Origin: Azospirillum ramasamyi
GTDB lineage: Bacteria > Pseudomonadota > Alphaproteobacteria > Azospirillales > Azospirillaceae
NCBI RefSeq assembly: GCF_003233655.1
Contig: NZ_CP029829.1
Location: 1,684,978 to 1,748,977, forward strand
Reading direction: 5' to 3'
DNA: 64,000 bases
This document shows, piece by piece, positions 25,439-34,866 of this stretch. Within the stretch, counting starts at the first letter, position 1; each line of letters opens with the position of its first letter. The notes beneath the pieces are model-generated. The model ran no database searches. It had not been told where the DNA came from and worked only from the letters and a program-made list of their open reading frames with translations. Both the position numbers and the translations under genes were made by a program.

Positions 25439-26296
25439 TTACTGCAGCTTCGCCTTCAGGAACTCCACCGTGCGCTTCCAGGCCAGATCGGCGGCCTCCT
25501 GGTTGTAGCGCTCGGCCGAGGTGTCGTTGTGGAAGGCGTGGTTGACGCCCTCGTACATGTGGATCTGATGTTCGACGCCGGCCTTCTTCAGCGCCTCGTC
25601 ATAGGCGGGGATGCCGGCGTTGATGCGCTCGTCGAGCCCGGCATAGTGCAGCATCAGCGGCGCCTTGACGGCGGTGACCAGCGCCGGATCGGGCGCCGGG
25701 CCGTAGAAGGCGACGCCGGCCCCCAGGTCGGGCGCCTTCAACGCCAGCCGGTTGACCATGCCGCCGCCCCAGCAGAAGCCGACGGCGCCGATCTTGCCCG
25801 AGGAATAGCGGTAGGCCATCAGATGGCTCATGGCCGCGATCAGGTTGTTGACCGCCTTGTCGCCGTCGAGCTGGCCGATCATGTCGCGGGCCTTGTCGGG
25901 ATCCTGCGGCGTGCCGCCCAGCGGAGACAGCAGGTCGGGCGCCAGAGCCACGAAGCCTTCGGTGGCGAGCCGGCGGGTGACGTCCTCGATATAGGCGTTC
26001 AGGCCGCGGTTCTCGTGGATGACGATCACCGCCGGAGCCTTGTCCGCCAGCTTCGGCCGGGCGAGATAGCCGGCAACATCGCCGGTCGCCCCCTGGAAGC
26101 TCACCCTTTCCGCCGCCAGACGGGTGTCATCCGCGCCGACGATGGCGGCGCGGGCATAGTTCGGCTCGATCGCCGCCAGGATGGCCGGGATCGCCGCCGC
26201 GCCGCCGGCCAGCGCCGTCAGCCGCTCCAGGAAGACGCGGCGCGGCAGCGGCGCATGGGTGTATTCGTCGTAGAGGTCGATGATACGCTGATCCAT
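25439..26296 (-). CDS. dienelactone hydrolase family protein with Tat signal
   Basis: The 285-residue alpha/beta-hydrolase has the dienelactone hydrolase layout. HENRGLN forms the oxyanion region, the nucleophile cysteine is in GFCWGGG, a later aspartate is in LDERINAG, and the histidine is in NHAFHND. The N-terminus LPRRVFLERLTALAGGAAA is a twin-arginine signal, so the enzyme is probably exported folded. Related secreted members are often annotated as carboxymethylenebutenolidase; the substrate is not known. Confidence 0.9.
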   Translation of the reverse strand: MDQRIIDLYDEYTHAPLPRRVFLERLTALAGGAAAIPAILAAIEPNYARAAIVGADDTRLAAERVSFQGATGDVAGYLARPKLADKAPAVIVIHENRGLNAYIEDVTRRLATEGFVALAPDLLSPLGGTPQDPDKARDMIGQLDGDKAVNNLIAAMSHLMAYRYSSGKIGAVGFCWGGGMVNRLALKAPDLGAGVAFYGPAPDPALVTAVKAPLMLHYAGLDERINAGIPAYDEALKKAGVEHQIHMYEGVNHAFHNDTSAERYNQEAADLAWKRTVEFLKAKLQ

Positions 26297-26404
26297 CCCC
26301 GATGTCCCCTGTCTTGCCTATGCCGCGGCTAAGCCGGTGCGGTCGCGCTTGAGAGTGGGGGCACGGCACCGGCTTGGCAACCGGGGGGGATGAGCGCTTT
26401 CGGC

Positions 26405-27145
26405 CTATGACGCCTCGGGCGCCGCCTCGGCCAGCGGGACCAGTTCCGACGGCTGGTATTCGACCAGCCGGCCGTCGCGCATCTCCAGAACCCGATCCAT
26501 GCGGCGGGCGAGGTCCAGATTATGCGTCGCGACCAGGGCCCCCACCTTGGCCTGACGGACGATGGCCGACAGCATGGTGAAGACATGTTCCGCGGTGTGC
26601 GGGTCGAGGTTGCCGGTCGGCTCGTCGGCGATCAGCAGCGACGGGGCGTTGGCGAGCGCGCGGGCGATGGCGACGCGCTGCTGCTCGCCGCCCGACAGGC
26701 GGGCCGGACGGTGGGTGCCGCGCTGCTCCAGCCCGACCATGCGCAGAAGCTCGTCCGCGCGCTGCCTGGCGACGGATTTGGAAACGCCGGCGATCATCTG
26801 CGGCAGGACGATGTTCTCCCGCGCAGTGAATTCCGGCAGCAGATGGTGGAACTGGTAGACGAAGCCGATGGAGCGCCGCCGCACCTCGGTCCGCTTGCCG
26901 TCGTCCAGGTTCGACACGTCGGTGCCGGCGATGCGCACCGTGCCGTCCGTGGGCCGCTCCAGCAGGCCGGCGATGTGCAGCAGCGTCGATTTGCCCGCGC
27001 CCGACGGGCCGACCAGCGCCACCAGTTCGCCGGCGCCGACGGTCAGCTCGACCCCGCGCAGCACCTCCAGCGTCTCGCCCGCCTGTTCGAAGCGGCGGAC
27101 GATGCCCGACAACTCCAGCATCGGCTGCATGATGGCGTCACTCAT
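26405..27145 (-). CDS. lolD: lipoprotein-releasing system ATP-binding protein
   Basis: LolD powers the release of outer-membrane lipoproteins from the inner membrane. The 246-residue ATPase has Walker A GPSGAGKST (46-54), signature LSGGEQQRVAIARAL and Walker B LLIADEPTGNLD; FVYQFHHLLPEFTARENI is typical of LolD. It overlaps the end of the permease gene by eight bases, so the two are co-transcribed. Confidence 0.95.
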   Translation of the reverse strand: MSDAIMQPMLELSGIVRRFEQAGETLEVLRGVELTVGAGELVALVGPSGAGKSTLLHIAGLLERPTDGTVRIAGTDVSNLDDGKRTEVRRRSIGFVYQFHHLLPEFTARENIVLPQMIAGVSKSVARQRADELLRMVGLEQRGTHRPARLSGGEQQRVAIARALANAPSLLIADEPTGNLDPHTAEHVFTMLSAIVRQAKVGALVATHNLDLARRMDRVLEMRDGRLVEYQPSELVPLAEAAPEAS

Positions 27146-28385
27146 AGCGCAGGGCCTCCACCGGATCGAGCCGGGCGGCGCGCCAGGACGGGTAGATGGT
27201 GGCGGCGAAGGACAGGCCCAACGCCATCAGCGTCACCTGCACCACCTCGCTCCAGTCGATCTTGGCCGGCAGGTGGGAGAGGAAATAGATCTCGGCGTTG
27301 AACAGGTTGGTGCCGGTCAGGCTCTGGATGACCTGCCGGATGCCCTCGATGTTGAGCGCGAAGGACACGCCGAGCGCCAGCCCCAGCAGCGTCCCCGTCA
27401 CGCCCACGCTGGCGCCGGACAGGAAGAAGATGCGCATGATCATGCCGCGCGTCGCCCCCATGGTGCGCAGGATCGCGATGTCGCGCCCCTTGTCCTTCAC
27501 CAGCATGATCAGGCTGGAGATGATGTTGAAGGCCGCGACCATGATGATCAGCGACAGGATCAGGAACATCACGTTGCGTTCGACCTGAAGGGCGGTGAAG
27601 AAGCTGGCGTTCGACTGCTGCCAGTCGACCACCCGCCCTTCCCCGGCCACCGCCGACTGGACGGCGGCACGCGCGGCGGCGATCTGCATCGGATCGTCCA
27701 CGAAGACCTCCAGCGAGGTCACGGCGTCTCCGGTGCGGAAGAAGGCCTGCGCCTCCTCCAGCGGCAGGAAGATGAAGCTGTTGTCGTATTCGAACATGCC
27801 GACGTCGAAGATCGCGCCGATGGGATAGCTGCGCATCCGCGGCACGGTGCCGAAGGCGGTGACGTTGCCCTGCGGCGCGATCAGCGTGATCTGGTCGCCG
27901 ATGCTCAAGCCCAGCCGCTGGGCCATGCGCGAGCCGATGGCGATGCGGTCGTCCCCGAATTCCTCGGCCGAGCCGCGGATGACGTTGTCGGCGAGCGTCG
28001 GCCGCTTCCTGAAGTCTTCCGCCCGCACGCCGCGGATGACCGCGCCCGACGCGACGCCGCGCACCGACACCAGCGCCTGGCCTTCCACGGTCGGGGTGGC
28101 GGTGTTGACGCCGGGCGTGTTGCGCAGCTTGCCGGCCAGGATGTCGAAGTCCGGCAGTGGCCCGCCGCGCATGTTGTAGACGTTGAGGTGCCCGTTGAGG
28201 CCGAGCACGCGGCCCAGAAGTTCCGCCCGGAAGCCGTTCATCACCGCCATCACGATGATGAGCGTCGCCACGCCGAGCGCGATGCCCAGCAGCGAGAACC
28301 CCGCGATGACCGAGATGAACCCTTCCTGGCGGCGCGCCCGGAGGTAACGCATTGCGACCATGCGTTCGAAGGCGTTGAAGATCAT
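27138..28385 (-). CDS. lolC: lipoprotein-releasing system permease LolC/E
   Basis: The 415-residue MacB-like permease has an N-terminal membrane helix (about residues 22-50), a large periplasmic domain and three C-terminal helices, the LolC/LolE design. RYLRARRQEGFISVIAGFS is a family hallmark. Only one permease gene accompanies lolD, as is usual in alphaproteobacteria, so it probably works as a homodimer. It precedes lolD and lies after proS on the same strand. Confidence 0.94.
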   Translation of the reverse strand: MIFNAFERMVAMRYLRARRQEGFISVIAGFSLLGIALGVATLIIVMAVMNGFRAELLGRVLGLNGHLNVYNMRGGPLPDFDILAGKLRNTPGVNTATPTVEGQALVSVRGVASGAVIRGVRAEDFRKRPTLADNVIRGSAEEFGDDRIAIGSRMAQRLGLSIGDQITLIAPQGNVTAFGTVPRMRSYPIGAIFDVGMFEYDNSFIFLPLEEAQAFFRTGDAVTSLEVFVDDPMQIAAARAAVQSAVAGEGRVVDWQQSNASFFTALQVERNVMFLILSLIIMVAAFNIISSLIMLVKDKGRDIAILRTMGATRGMIMRIFFLSGASVGVTGTLLGLALGVSFALNIEGIRQVIQSLTGTNLFNAEIYFLSHLPAKIDWSEVVQVTLMALGLSFAATIYPSWRAARLDPVEALRYE

Positions 28386-28456
28386 GCGGCTGGGGTCCTG
28401 TGGGTGGGCTGGAACGATGCCCTACATAAGAACGTGAGCATGGCGGGAAAAGGGCG

Positions 28457-28491
28457 AAGCCCGGATCGCCGGGCTACGGGGATCCGGGCTT
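28457..28491 (-). terminator. terminator downstream of proS
   Basis: An 11-bp perfect inverted repeat (AAGCCCGGATC / GATCCGGGCTT) begins 20 bases after the proS stop. It is followed on the minus strand by CGCCCTTTTCCC. Confidence 0.6.
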
Positions 28492-28510
28492 CCTCATCGG
28501 GTTAAACCGA

Positions 28511-29824
28511 TCAGCCCAGCAGCTTCGCCAGCGCCGCCTCGACCGGCAGTTCTTCCTTCTCGCCGGTGGCGCGGCGCTTCAGCTCGACGACGCCGTTCTT
28601 CAGGCCGCGCGGGCCGACGACCAGCTGCCAGGGAACGCCGATCAGGTCCATGTCGGCGAACTTGGCGCCGGGGCGCTCGTCGCGGTCGTCATAGGCGACC
28701 TCCAGCCCGGCGGCCTCCAGCTTCGCGTACAGATCGCCACAGACGCGGTCGGTCTCGGCGTCGCCGGACTTCAGGTTGATCAGGCCGACGTTGAACGGAG
28801 CCACCGCGTCCGGCCAGATGATGCCGTTGTCGTCGTGGCTGGCCTCGATGATCGCGCCCATCAGGCGCGACACGCCGATGCCGTAGCTGCCCATCTCCAC
28901 CGGGATAGACTCGCCGTTCGGGCCGGCGACCACCGCGTTCATCGGCTTGGAGTATTTGGTGCCGAAGTTGAAGATGTGGCCGACCTCGATGCCGCGGGCC
29001 GACACCAGTTCCGACTCCGGCACCGGGCTGTTGGCCGGGTCGTGCTTCTCGTCGGTCGCCGCGTAGATGGCGGTGACGCGGTCGAAGAAGGGCTGCAGGT
29101 CGTCCTCCATGCCGGGGGCGTCCTTCAGCACGTCCAGGTTCATCCAGTCCTTGTGGCAGAACACGCCGCTCTCGCCGGTCTCGGCCAGGATGATGAATTC
29201 GTGGCTCAGGTCGCCGCCGATCGGGCCGGTGTCGGCGCGCATCGGAATCGCCTTCAGACCCATGCGGGCGAAGGTGCGCAGATAGGCCAGGAACATCTTC
29301 TGGTAGGAGCGGCGGGCGCCGGCCGCGTCGACGTCGAAGGAATAGGCGTCCTTCATCAGGAACTCGCGGCCGCGCATCACGCCGAAGCGCGGGCGGATCT
29401 CGTCACGGAACTTCCACTGGATATGGTAGAGGTTCAGCGGCAGCTGGCGGTAGCTCTTGACGAAGGAGCGGAAGATGTCGGTGATCATCTCCTCGTTCGT
29501 CGGGCCGAACAGCATCTCGCGGTCGTGACGGTCGGTGATGCGCAGCATCTCCTTGCCGTAATCGTCGTAGCGGCCGCTCTCGCGCCACAGTTCGGCCGAC
29601 TGGATCGTCGGCATCAGCAGTTCCTGCGCGCCGGCGGCGTCCTGCTCCTCGCGGACGATCTGCTCGATCTTGCGCAGAACCCGATAGCCCAGCGGCAGCC
29701 ACGCATAGATGCCGGCGCTGGTCTGGCGGATCATCCCGGCCCGCAGCATCAGGCGGTGCGAGACGATCTGCGCCTCGGTCGGGGTCTCCTTGAGGGTCGG
29801 CATGAAGAAGCTGGACAGCCGCAT
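28511..29824 (-). CDS. proS: prolyl-tRNA synthetase, short form without editing domain
   Basis: The enzyme charges tRNA-Pro. The 437 residues hold class II motif 1 ([15 protein letters not shown]), motif 2 ([21 protein letters not shown]) and motif 3 ([13 protein letters not shown]), then the anticodon-binding domain. The editing insertion between motifs 2 and 3 is absent, as is normal in alphaproteobacteria. The start is ATG 29824 (MRLSSFFMP), the conserved N-terminus; an upstream in-frame start would add 19 unsupported residues. Confidence 0.97.
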   Translation of the reverse strand: MRLSSFFMPTLKETPTEAQIVSHRLMLRAGMIRQTSAGIYAWLPLGYRVLRKIEQIVREEQDAAGAQELLMPTIQSAELWRESGRYDDYGKEMLRITDRHDREMLFGPTNEEMITDIFRSFVKSYRQLPLNLYHIQWKFRDEIRPRFGVMRGREFLMKDAYSFDVDAAGARRSYQKMFLAYLRTFARMGLKAIPMRADTGPIGGDLSHEFIILAETGESGVFCHKDWMNLDVLKDAPGMEDDLQPFFDRVTAIYAATDEKHDPANSPVPESELVSARGIEVGHIFNFGTKYSKPMNAVVAGPNGESIPVEMGSYGIGVSRLMGAIIEASHDDNGIIWPDAVAPFNVGLINLKSGDAETDRVCGDLYAKLEAAGLEVAYDDRDERPGAKFADMDLIGVPWQLVVGPRGLKNGVVELKRRATGEKEELPVEAALAKLLG

Positions 29825-29965
29825 GGCTCTGCTCTCGTGTGCGAGGTGTTCGACAAGGCCGCGCGCGCGGCTCTTGCGCACAGGAGCGGACGCGGCGGCG
29901 GGTGAGCGACTTTAGGAAGGTCGCCCCCGCTTGTCCACTGTAAGCCCCCGCATCCCTCCCGGCCG

Positions 29966-30433
29966 CTAGCGGGCGCGGCAATAGGCGTAGAGGCGATCCT
30001 CCGCTCCCGGATCGATCGGCTGGCCGTTGAGGTAGAGCCGGTCGCCGACGACGCTGAGCCAGACCGAGGTCACGTCGTCGGGCAGGAACGGCACCGACGG
30101 CAGGGCGATGCCCATCTGCCGGGCGAGATCGACCGACAGCGGCAGGTCGATGGGAATGGGCGGTTGCGCGCCGGCGCTGCCCGGCAGGTCGGCCGGCGCC
30201 ACCGGGCGTCCCCTCACATCCACCCCCGGCCGGTATTCGACGTCGGCGGCCGGCACATGGCGGGTCAGCCGCTGGCACAGCGACAGGTCGATCACCGGCC
30301 GCTCGCGGGCGGCATCGGGGGTCAGCGGAATGGGGCCGGACAACTGCGGCGGCGATTGCGCCGATGCGGAGCCGGCCGCCAGAACCAGCATGCAGGCCGC
30401 CAGCCCGGCGCGCAGGGCCTTCGGCGCCGTCAC
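29966..30433 (-). CDS. secreted hypothetical protein
   Basis: The 155-residue protein of unrecognised family has a signal peptide (LRAGLAACMLVLAAGSASAQ, cleavage near residue 26) and a proline-rich mature part. That part has two cysteines: one in SLCQRL, one next to the C-terminus (YAYCRAR). The GTG start overlaps the stop of the upstream gene (GTGA), so the two are translationally coupled. It is inferred to act in the periplasm; no function can be assigned. Confidence 0.65.
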   Translation of the reverse strand: MTAPKALRAGLAACMLVLAAGSASAQSPPQLSGPIPLTPDAARERPVIDLSLCQRLTRHVPAADVEYRPGVDVRGRPVAPADLPGSAGAQPPIPIDLPLSVDLARQMGIALPSVPFLPDDVTSVWLSVVGDRLYLNGQPIDPGAEDRLYAYCRAR

Positions 30434-31332
30434 AGCGTGTGCCGCTCGGCCTGCATGGCCGGGTTGCGCATGGCTTTCCAGTAGAGCGACAGGTAGGGCA
30501 TTCCTTTTTCGGCCTCCTCCTGGGTCCGCGCCGACTGGCGGATGTATTTGCCGATGAAGGGCTTGTTCACATGCTCCAGGTCCACCGCGGCCTTCAGCAC
30601 CAGGAACTCGCCGATCTTGTCCGGCAGATTGTAATGCCATTTCTGCAGACAGTCGGAAGTCACGCCCGGCTTCGCCTGTTCCGGTTCAGGCAGATGGAAT
30701 TCCTGGTGATGGTACTGCGAGATCTCCTTCCACGCCTGGGCGACCCGGCCGGGCTTCAGCCGCGGCAGCGCCTTCAGGATGCGGACGTCGTCGTGGAACA
30801 ACGGCAGGAAACCGCGCTTCTCCGCCAGTTCGGTCAGCATGATGTGCAGTCCGGCCATCACGCCGCCCTCCGCACCGCCGCCATGGCCGCCGTCGTTCCT
30901 CTCCTCGCGCTTGCGGCCGAACAGGGCGCTGAAAAAGCCCTTCTTCGGCTTGGCGCCGCCCCCGGCCCCACCGCCGTCCTGCCCGACCTTGCGCTCGTCC
31001 CACAGCGAATCCCAGGCATATTCCCAGGCGGTGAAGACGGCGTTGGAGCGGTCGTCGAGGACGGTCAGCAGATATTCGCGGCCCTCGCGCCCCCAATCGA
31101 CGTCGCCGACGATGGCGCGGACCGGACGACGGCTGAGCACCACCGGCAGGATGCCGACGCGCACCAGTTCCTGATAGAATTCCACGAAGGACGGCGTCTG
31201 GATGAAAGGCAGCAGGGAGCAGGGCTGCTGATCCGGCGCCAGCAACTCCATGCTTTTCCTGGTCCGCTCCAACAGTTCGGTCGTCAGAACCGCGGCGAAC
31301 TGATCGAAGCGTTCGTTTTCGTTCGCGGCCAT
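30430..31332 (-). CDS. hypothetical protein with glycine-rich linker
   Basis: This 300-residue, apparently cytoplasmic protein was not recognised. The N-terminal half (FDQFAAVLTTELLERTRKSM, VEFYQELVRVGILP) and the C-terminal half (KWHYNLPDKIGEFLVLKAAV, PYLSLYWKAMRNP) look folded. They are joined by a Gly/Lys-rich linker of about 40 residues (residues 118-157) containing KPKKGFFSALFGRKREE. ATG 31332 is the first start. It is coupled to the secreted protein gene downstream. Confidence 0.7.
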   Translation of the reverse strand: MAANENERFDQFAAVLTTELLERTRKSMELLAPDQQPCSLLPFIQTPSFVEFYQELVRVGILPVVLSRRPVRAIVGDVDWGREGREYLLTVLDDRSNAVFTAWEYAWDSLWDERKVGQDGGGAGGGAKPKKGFFSALFGRKREERNDGGHGGGAEGGVMAGLHIMLTELAEKRGFLPLFHDDVRILKALPRLKPGRVAQAWKEISQYHHQEFHLPEPEQAKPGVTSDCLQKWHYNLPDKIGEFLVLKAAVDLEHVNKPFIGKYIRQSARTQEEAEKGMPYLSLYWKAMRNPAMQAERHTL

Positions 31333-31759
31333 CGGCGCCTCGACTGTCGTCCTTCTTCTAACGGCCGCCCGGGCGGCGCTTGCCTCCTGGCGGCGTTCCT
31401 GCCGCCGTGTTCGCCGGATAGGGGAAAACCCCAGGGCAGAGTTTATCCGAGCACGCTACCAAGGAAACCGTTAACGCTTTCTGGACCCGCAGCGGAAATC
31501 TTCTGTCCGCAGACAAACAATCGAGATAACGGATAAAGAAAGGCCGCGCGGCGGAACGCGGCGCGGCCTGTCGAGTTTAGGGAGGAATCGCCACCAGGCG
31601 TCGGAAAGGGAGGAAAACCTCCCTCATCACAAGGAAAAGAGTGAACCCGAGCTGCAGGCATGGCAAGCCTAAAACACGGGCAGAACCCTGCCATGCACAA
31701 AGTTTTTGCATTTTTGCCCAGCCCTTCGGCGATTGCCGCCGTTCTGACCGGAGCTTTGC
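31333..31759. other. 427-base gene-free region with three hairpins
   Basis: No convincing coding frame is present. On the minus strand it holds a hairpin with GCATGGCA/TGCCATGC arms (31658-31696), a GGGAGG-TTTT-CCTCCC hairpin (31608-31623) and a strong terminator (31541-31569). Two CCTCCC motifs, complementary to a Shine-Dalgarno, occur between them. The stretch is less GC-rich than its flanks and may encode a small RNA or be the 3' end of the nuo-to-tag transcript. Confidence 0.5.
31541..31569 (-). terminator. intrinsic terminator, minus strand
   Basis: AGGCCGCGC / GCGCGGCCT pairs perfectly over nine bases with an 11-base loop, followed on the minus strand by TTCTTTATCC. It probably ends transcription that comes through tag, or a small RNA that starts between tag and here. 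Confidence 0.7.
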
Positions 31760-32335
31760 TTATTTCATGGGCTCATACCCGCGATAGCCGGCGTCCACCG
31801 CGGCTTTCCAGGGCGGACTCTGCGCCAGGACGGCGGCGTGGACCGGGCAATCCGGCTGATGCGCGCCCGGCAGATAGCCCAGGCTCATCAGGAACTCGCC
31901 GACGATCTCGCCGCCGGTGAAGCGGAAGGTCCGCCCGAACAGCTTCACCCATTCGGCCTTGGTCAGGGGATGATGGGCGCGCAGCCAGCCGTCGAAGGAA
32001 CCGTGGGTCTGGCGCAGGGCGATGATGCGGCGGGCATTCTCGATCACCGCATCGACCTTCAGGCGGTTGCGGATGATGCCGGCATCGGCCAGAAGCCGCG
32101 CCCGGTCCGCCTCGCCATAGGCGGCGACCCGGTCGATGTCGAAGTCGTCGAAGGCGGCGCGGAACGCCGCGCGCTTCTTCAGAATGGTCAGCCAGGACAG
32201 ACCGGCCTGGTTGATCTCCAGCACCAGCCGCTCGAACAGCACCCGGTCGTCGCCGCTCGGGAAGCCGTATTCGCCGTCATGGTAGGGGCCGTGCAGCGGA
32301 TGGCCGGGAGCGGCCGCGCAATAGGTCAGGCTCAC
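31760..32335 (-). CDS. tag: DNA-3-methyladenine glycosylase I
   Basis: Tag removes 3-methyladenine from DNA in base excision repair. The 191 residues match E. coli TAG in layout: YHDGEYG near the N-terminus, the helix LVLEINQAGLSWLTILKKR, DAGIIRNRLKVDAVIENAR, and the zinc ligands including Cys6 and the C-terminal CPVH. It lies 24 bases after the DUF1467 gene and is the last gene of the long minus-strand unit that begins at nuoA. Confidence 0.95.
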   Translation of the reverse strand: MSLTYCAAAPGHPLHGPYHDGEYGFPSGDDRVLFERLVLEINQAGLSWLTILKKRAAFRAAFDDFDIDRVAAYGEADRARLLADAGIIRNRLKVDAVIENARRIIALRQTHGSFDGWLRAHHPLTKAEWVKLFGRTFRFTGGEIVGEFLMSLGYLPGAHQPDCPVHAAVLAQSPPWKAAVDAGYRGYEPMK

Positions 32336-32359
32336 CCCGCCTTCTCCTCTCCGGTCGGG

Positions 32360-32614
32360 TCAGTACATGTGCCGCGCCATCTCGCGGAAGGAGATGATCC
32401 CGGACCGCTCGACACCGAAGATCACCAGCCACACCAGCACGGAAACCACCGACGTGATCATGAACTTGCGCAGGATGCGCGGTTCGACCGGGGCGGAGGA
32501 GGCCATGCCGGGCTCCGGCTCGTCCGGCGTGCGAACGCCCCAGGGCAGCACCGCGAACAGCACCACCCACCACACGACGACATAGACGAAGAACGCCGTC
32601 ACCCAGTTGTCCAT
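32360..32614 (-). CDS. DUF1467 family membrane protein
   Basis: The 84-residue protein with two membrane helices (VTAFFVYVVVWWVVLFAVLPWG and MITSVVSVLVWLVIFGVE) matches DUF1467, a family of alphaproteobacteria. ATG 32614 is the family start. In many alphaproteobacteria it follows the methylmalonyl-CoA epimerase gene, as here. The function is unknown. Confidence 0.88.
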   Translation of the reverse strand: MDNWVTAFFVYVVVWWVVLFAVLPWGVRTPDEPEPGMASSAPVEPRILRKFMITSVVSVLVWLVIFGVERSGIISFREMARHMY

Positions 32615-32674
32615 CGTCCTCTCCGACGCCTCTCCTGTTCCCCTGCCCTCTCCGCGCGCCACCCGGCGGAGGGA

Positions 32675-33079
32675 TCAGGCCTGCTCCAGTTCCACCAGCG
32701 TCCCGCAGAAGTCCTTGGGATGCAGGAACAGAACCGGCTTGTCATGGGCGCCGATCTTCGGCTCCCCGTCGCCCAGCACGCGGGCTCCCTGCGCCTTCAG
32801 GCGGTCGCGGGCGGCGAGGATGTCGTCCACCTCGTAGCAGATGTGATGGATGCCGCCGGACGGGTTCTTCTCCAGGAAGCCCGCGATGGGCGACTTCTCC
32901 CCGAACGGATGCAGCAGTTCGATCTTGGTGTTGGGCAGGGTGACGAAAACCACGGTCACGCCATGCGGCGGCAGATCCACCGGCTGCGACACCGCGGCGC
33001 CCAGCGTGTCGCGATAGAGCGCCGTCGCCGCCGGCAGGTCCGGAACGACGATGGCGACGTGGTTGAGCTTCCCGATCAT
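32675..33079 (-). CDS. mce: methylmalonyl-CoA epimerase
   Basis: The enzyme interconverts the (R) and (S) forms of methylmalonyl-CoA in propionate catabolism. The 134-residue protein is a double glyoxalase/VOC fold. The metal ligands are His7 (KLNHVAIVV), the histidine of GIHHICYEV and a C-terminal glutamate (TLVELEQ). It lies 71 bases after rnj. A propionyl-CoA synthetase gene lies 21 kb away in the window and fits the same pathway. Confidence 0.95.
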   Translation of the reverse strand: MIGKLNHVAIVVPDLPAATALYRDTLGAAVSQPVDLPPHGVTVVFVTLPNTKIELLHPFGEKSPIAGFLEKNPSGGIHHICYEVDDILAARDRLKAQGARVLGDGEPKIGAHDKPVLFLHPKDFCGTLVELEQA

Positions 33080-33150
33080 GCGTGTCCTCTCGCAGGCTGT
33101 CCGTTCGGCCCATCAGCGGGTCCTGATAAGCCTGTTATACACAAATTCCG

Positions 33151-34866
33151 TCAGACGCGGACCAGATGGACCTCCGTCACCGGCTTCTTGCCATGGGACG
33201 CATTGAAGCAGCGGCGGACGGCGATCCGCGCCGCCTCCTTCACCTGGGCGTCGTCGGCGCGCGCGGATTTGGGCAGCATCGCCACCGATTCACGCACCGC
33301 GTCGACCACGTCGAGCAGCAGGTCGCGGTCGGTCGCCTCGTCGATCAGCCCCATCACCGCGACCTGCGGCGCGGTCAGCAGTTCCCCGCTCCCGGTCATC
33401 ACCAGCGTCACCACGGCGGCGCCGTTGTTCACCATGCGGTTGCGCGTCCGCATCATTCCCGTGTCGAGCGGCACCAGCCGCTTGCCGTCCACCGCCATGC
33501 GGCCCGCCCGCACATGGGCCACCACCTGCGCGCCTTCGGCCCCGTCGAGCCGGATCAGCTCGCCATTGGCAGGCACGATGCTGTGGGCGACCTGACAATC
33601 CTCCGCCAGGGCGGCGTGGGCCTGCTGGTGGCGCTGCTCGCCATGGACCGGAACGGCGATGCGCGGCCGGACCCACTGGTACATGCGCACCAACTCGTCC
33701 CGCGCCGGGTGTCCGGAGACATGGACCGCCGCTTCGTCCGCCGTCACCAACTCCACCCCCAGTGCGACCAGCTGGTTCTGCATGCGGCCGATGGCCCGCT
33801 CGTTGCCGGGGATCTCGCGGGAGGAAAAGATCACCACGTCGCCGCGCGACAGCGTCACCTGCGGATGGTCGTTCCCGGCGATGCGGGCAAGGGCGGAACG
33901 CGGCTCTCCCTGGCTGCCGGTGCAGATCAGCACCAGTTTCTCCCGCGGCAGGTAGCTGGCGTCATGCTCCGACAGGAACTTCGGCACATCGGCCAGATAG
34001 CCGCTGGCGCGCGCCGCCTCGTTGATCCGCCAGAGCGACCGGCCGACCAGCGCCACATGGCGGTCATGGGCGGCGGCGGCAGCGGCGATGCTCTCCAGCC
34101 GCGCCACGTTGGTGGCGAAGCAGCTGACCGCGATCCGCGAGCCGCGGTAGCGCCCGAACAGCTCCATCAGCGAGGCCCGTACCGTCGCCTCCGATCCGGC
34201 GGAGCCCGGAACCAGCGCGTTCGTGCTGTCGCCCACCAGCGCCAGCACCCCCTCGTCGCCGATGGCCCGCAGCCTTTCCTCGTCGGCGGTGTCGCCGACC
34301 AGCGGATCGGGGTCCAGCTTCCAGTCACCGGTGTGCAGGACGGTACCGGCGGAGGTGCGGATGGCGAGCGCGTTCGGCTCCGGGATCGAATGCGTCATGG
34401 TGACGTACTCGACGGAGAAGGGGCCGATCTCCACCGTGCCGCCCAGCGGAATCTCGTGGATCGGAACCGTCGCGCTCAAGCCCTTCTCCTGCAGCTTGGC
34501 GCGCAGGAAGGCCGCGGTGAAAGGCGTGCAATAGACCGGGCAGCGCAGTTCCGGCCACAGGTACTGTACGGCGCCGAGATGGTCCTCATGGGCGTGCGTC
34601 AGCACCAGCCCGACCAGATCCTGCCGCCGCTCGGTGATGAAGGCCGGGTCCGGCATGATCACGTCGAGGCCCGGCATGGTGTCGTCGGCGAAGGAGATGC
34701 CGAGGTCCACCATCAGCCACTTGCCCCGATGGCCGTAGAGGTTGAGGTTCATCCCGATCTCGCCGGAACCGCCGAGCGGGAGGAAATACAGGGCGCCATC
34801 CTCCGGAACGAAGGTGTCCGCCGGGGCTGCAGGGGTTCCGGCGGCGGTCTTGGAGGATTGTGTCAT
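33151..34866 (-). CDS. rnj: ribonuclease J
   Basis: RNase J is a 5'-3' exo- and endoribonuclease of the metallo-beta-lactamase/beta-CASP group. In alphaproteobacteria it processes rRNA and mRNA 5' ends. The 571-residue protein has PLGGSGEIGMNLNLYG at the N-terminus and HAHEDHLGA (zinc ligands H91, H93, D95, H96). The beta-CASP region CTGSQGEPRSALARI and the C-terminal domain follow. Its ATGA start overlaps the end of coaX by four bases. Confidence 0.96.
   Translation of the reverse strand: MTQSSKTAAGTPAAPADTFVPEDGALYFLPLGGSGEIGMNLNLYGHRGKWLMVDLGISFADDTMPGLDVIMPDPAFITERRQDLVGLVLTHAHEDHLGAVQYLWPELRCPVYCTPFTAAFLRAKLQEKGLSATVPIHEIPLGGTVEIGPFSVEYVTMTHSIPEPNALAIRTSAGTVLHTGDWKLDPDPLVGDTADEERLRAIGDEGVLALVGDSTNALVPGSAGSEATVRASLMELFGRYRGSRIAVSCFATNVARLESIAAAAAAHDRHVALVGRSLWRINEAARASGYLADVPKFLSEHDASYLPREKLVLICTGSQGEPRSALARIAGNDHPQVTLSRGDVVIFSSREIPGNERAIGRMQNQLVALGVELVTADEAAVHVSGHPARDELVRMYQWVRPRIAVPVHGEQRHQQAHAALAEDCQVAHSIVPANGELIRLDGAEGAQVVAHVRAGRMAVDGKRLVPLDTGMMRTRNRMVNNGAAVVTLVMTGSGELLTAPQVAVMGLIDEATDRDLLLDVVDAVRESVAMLPKSARADDAQVKEAARIAVRRCFNASHGKKPVTEVHLVRV

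Noticed and set aside
31443..31700. An 85-codon minus-strand frame in the gene-free region after tag
   Set aside because: It crosses the terminator hairpin, has no ribosome site, and its product shows no plausible domain.
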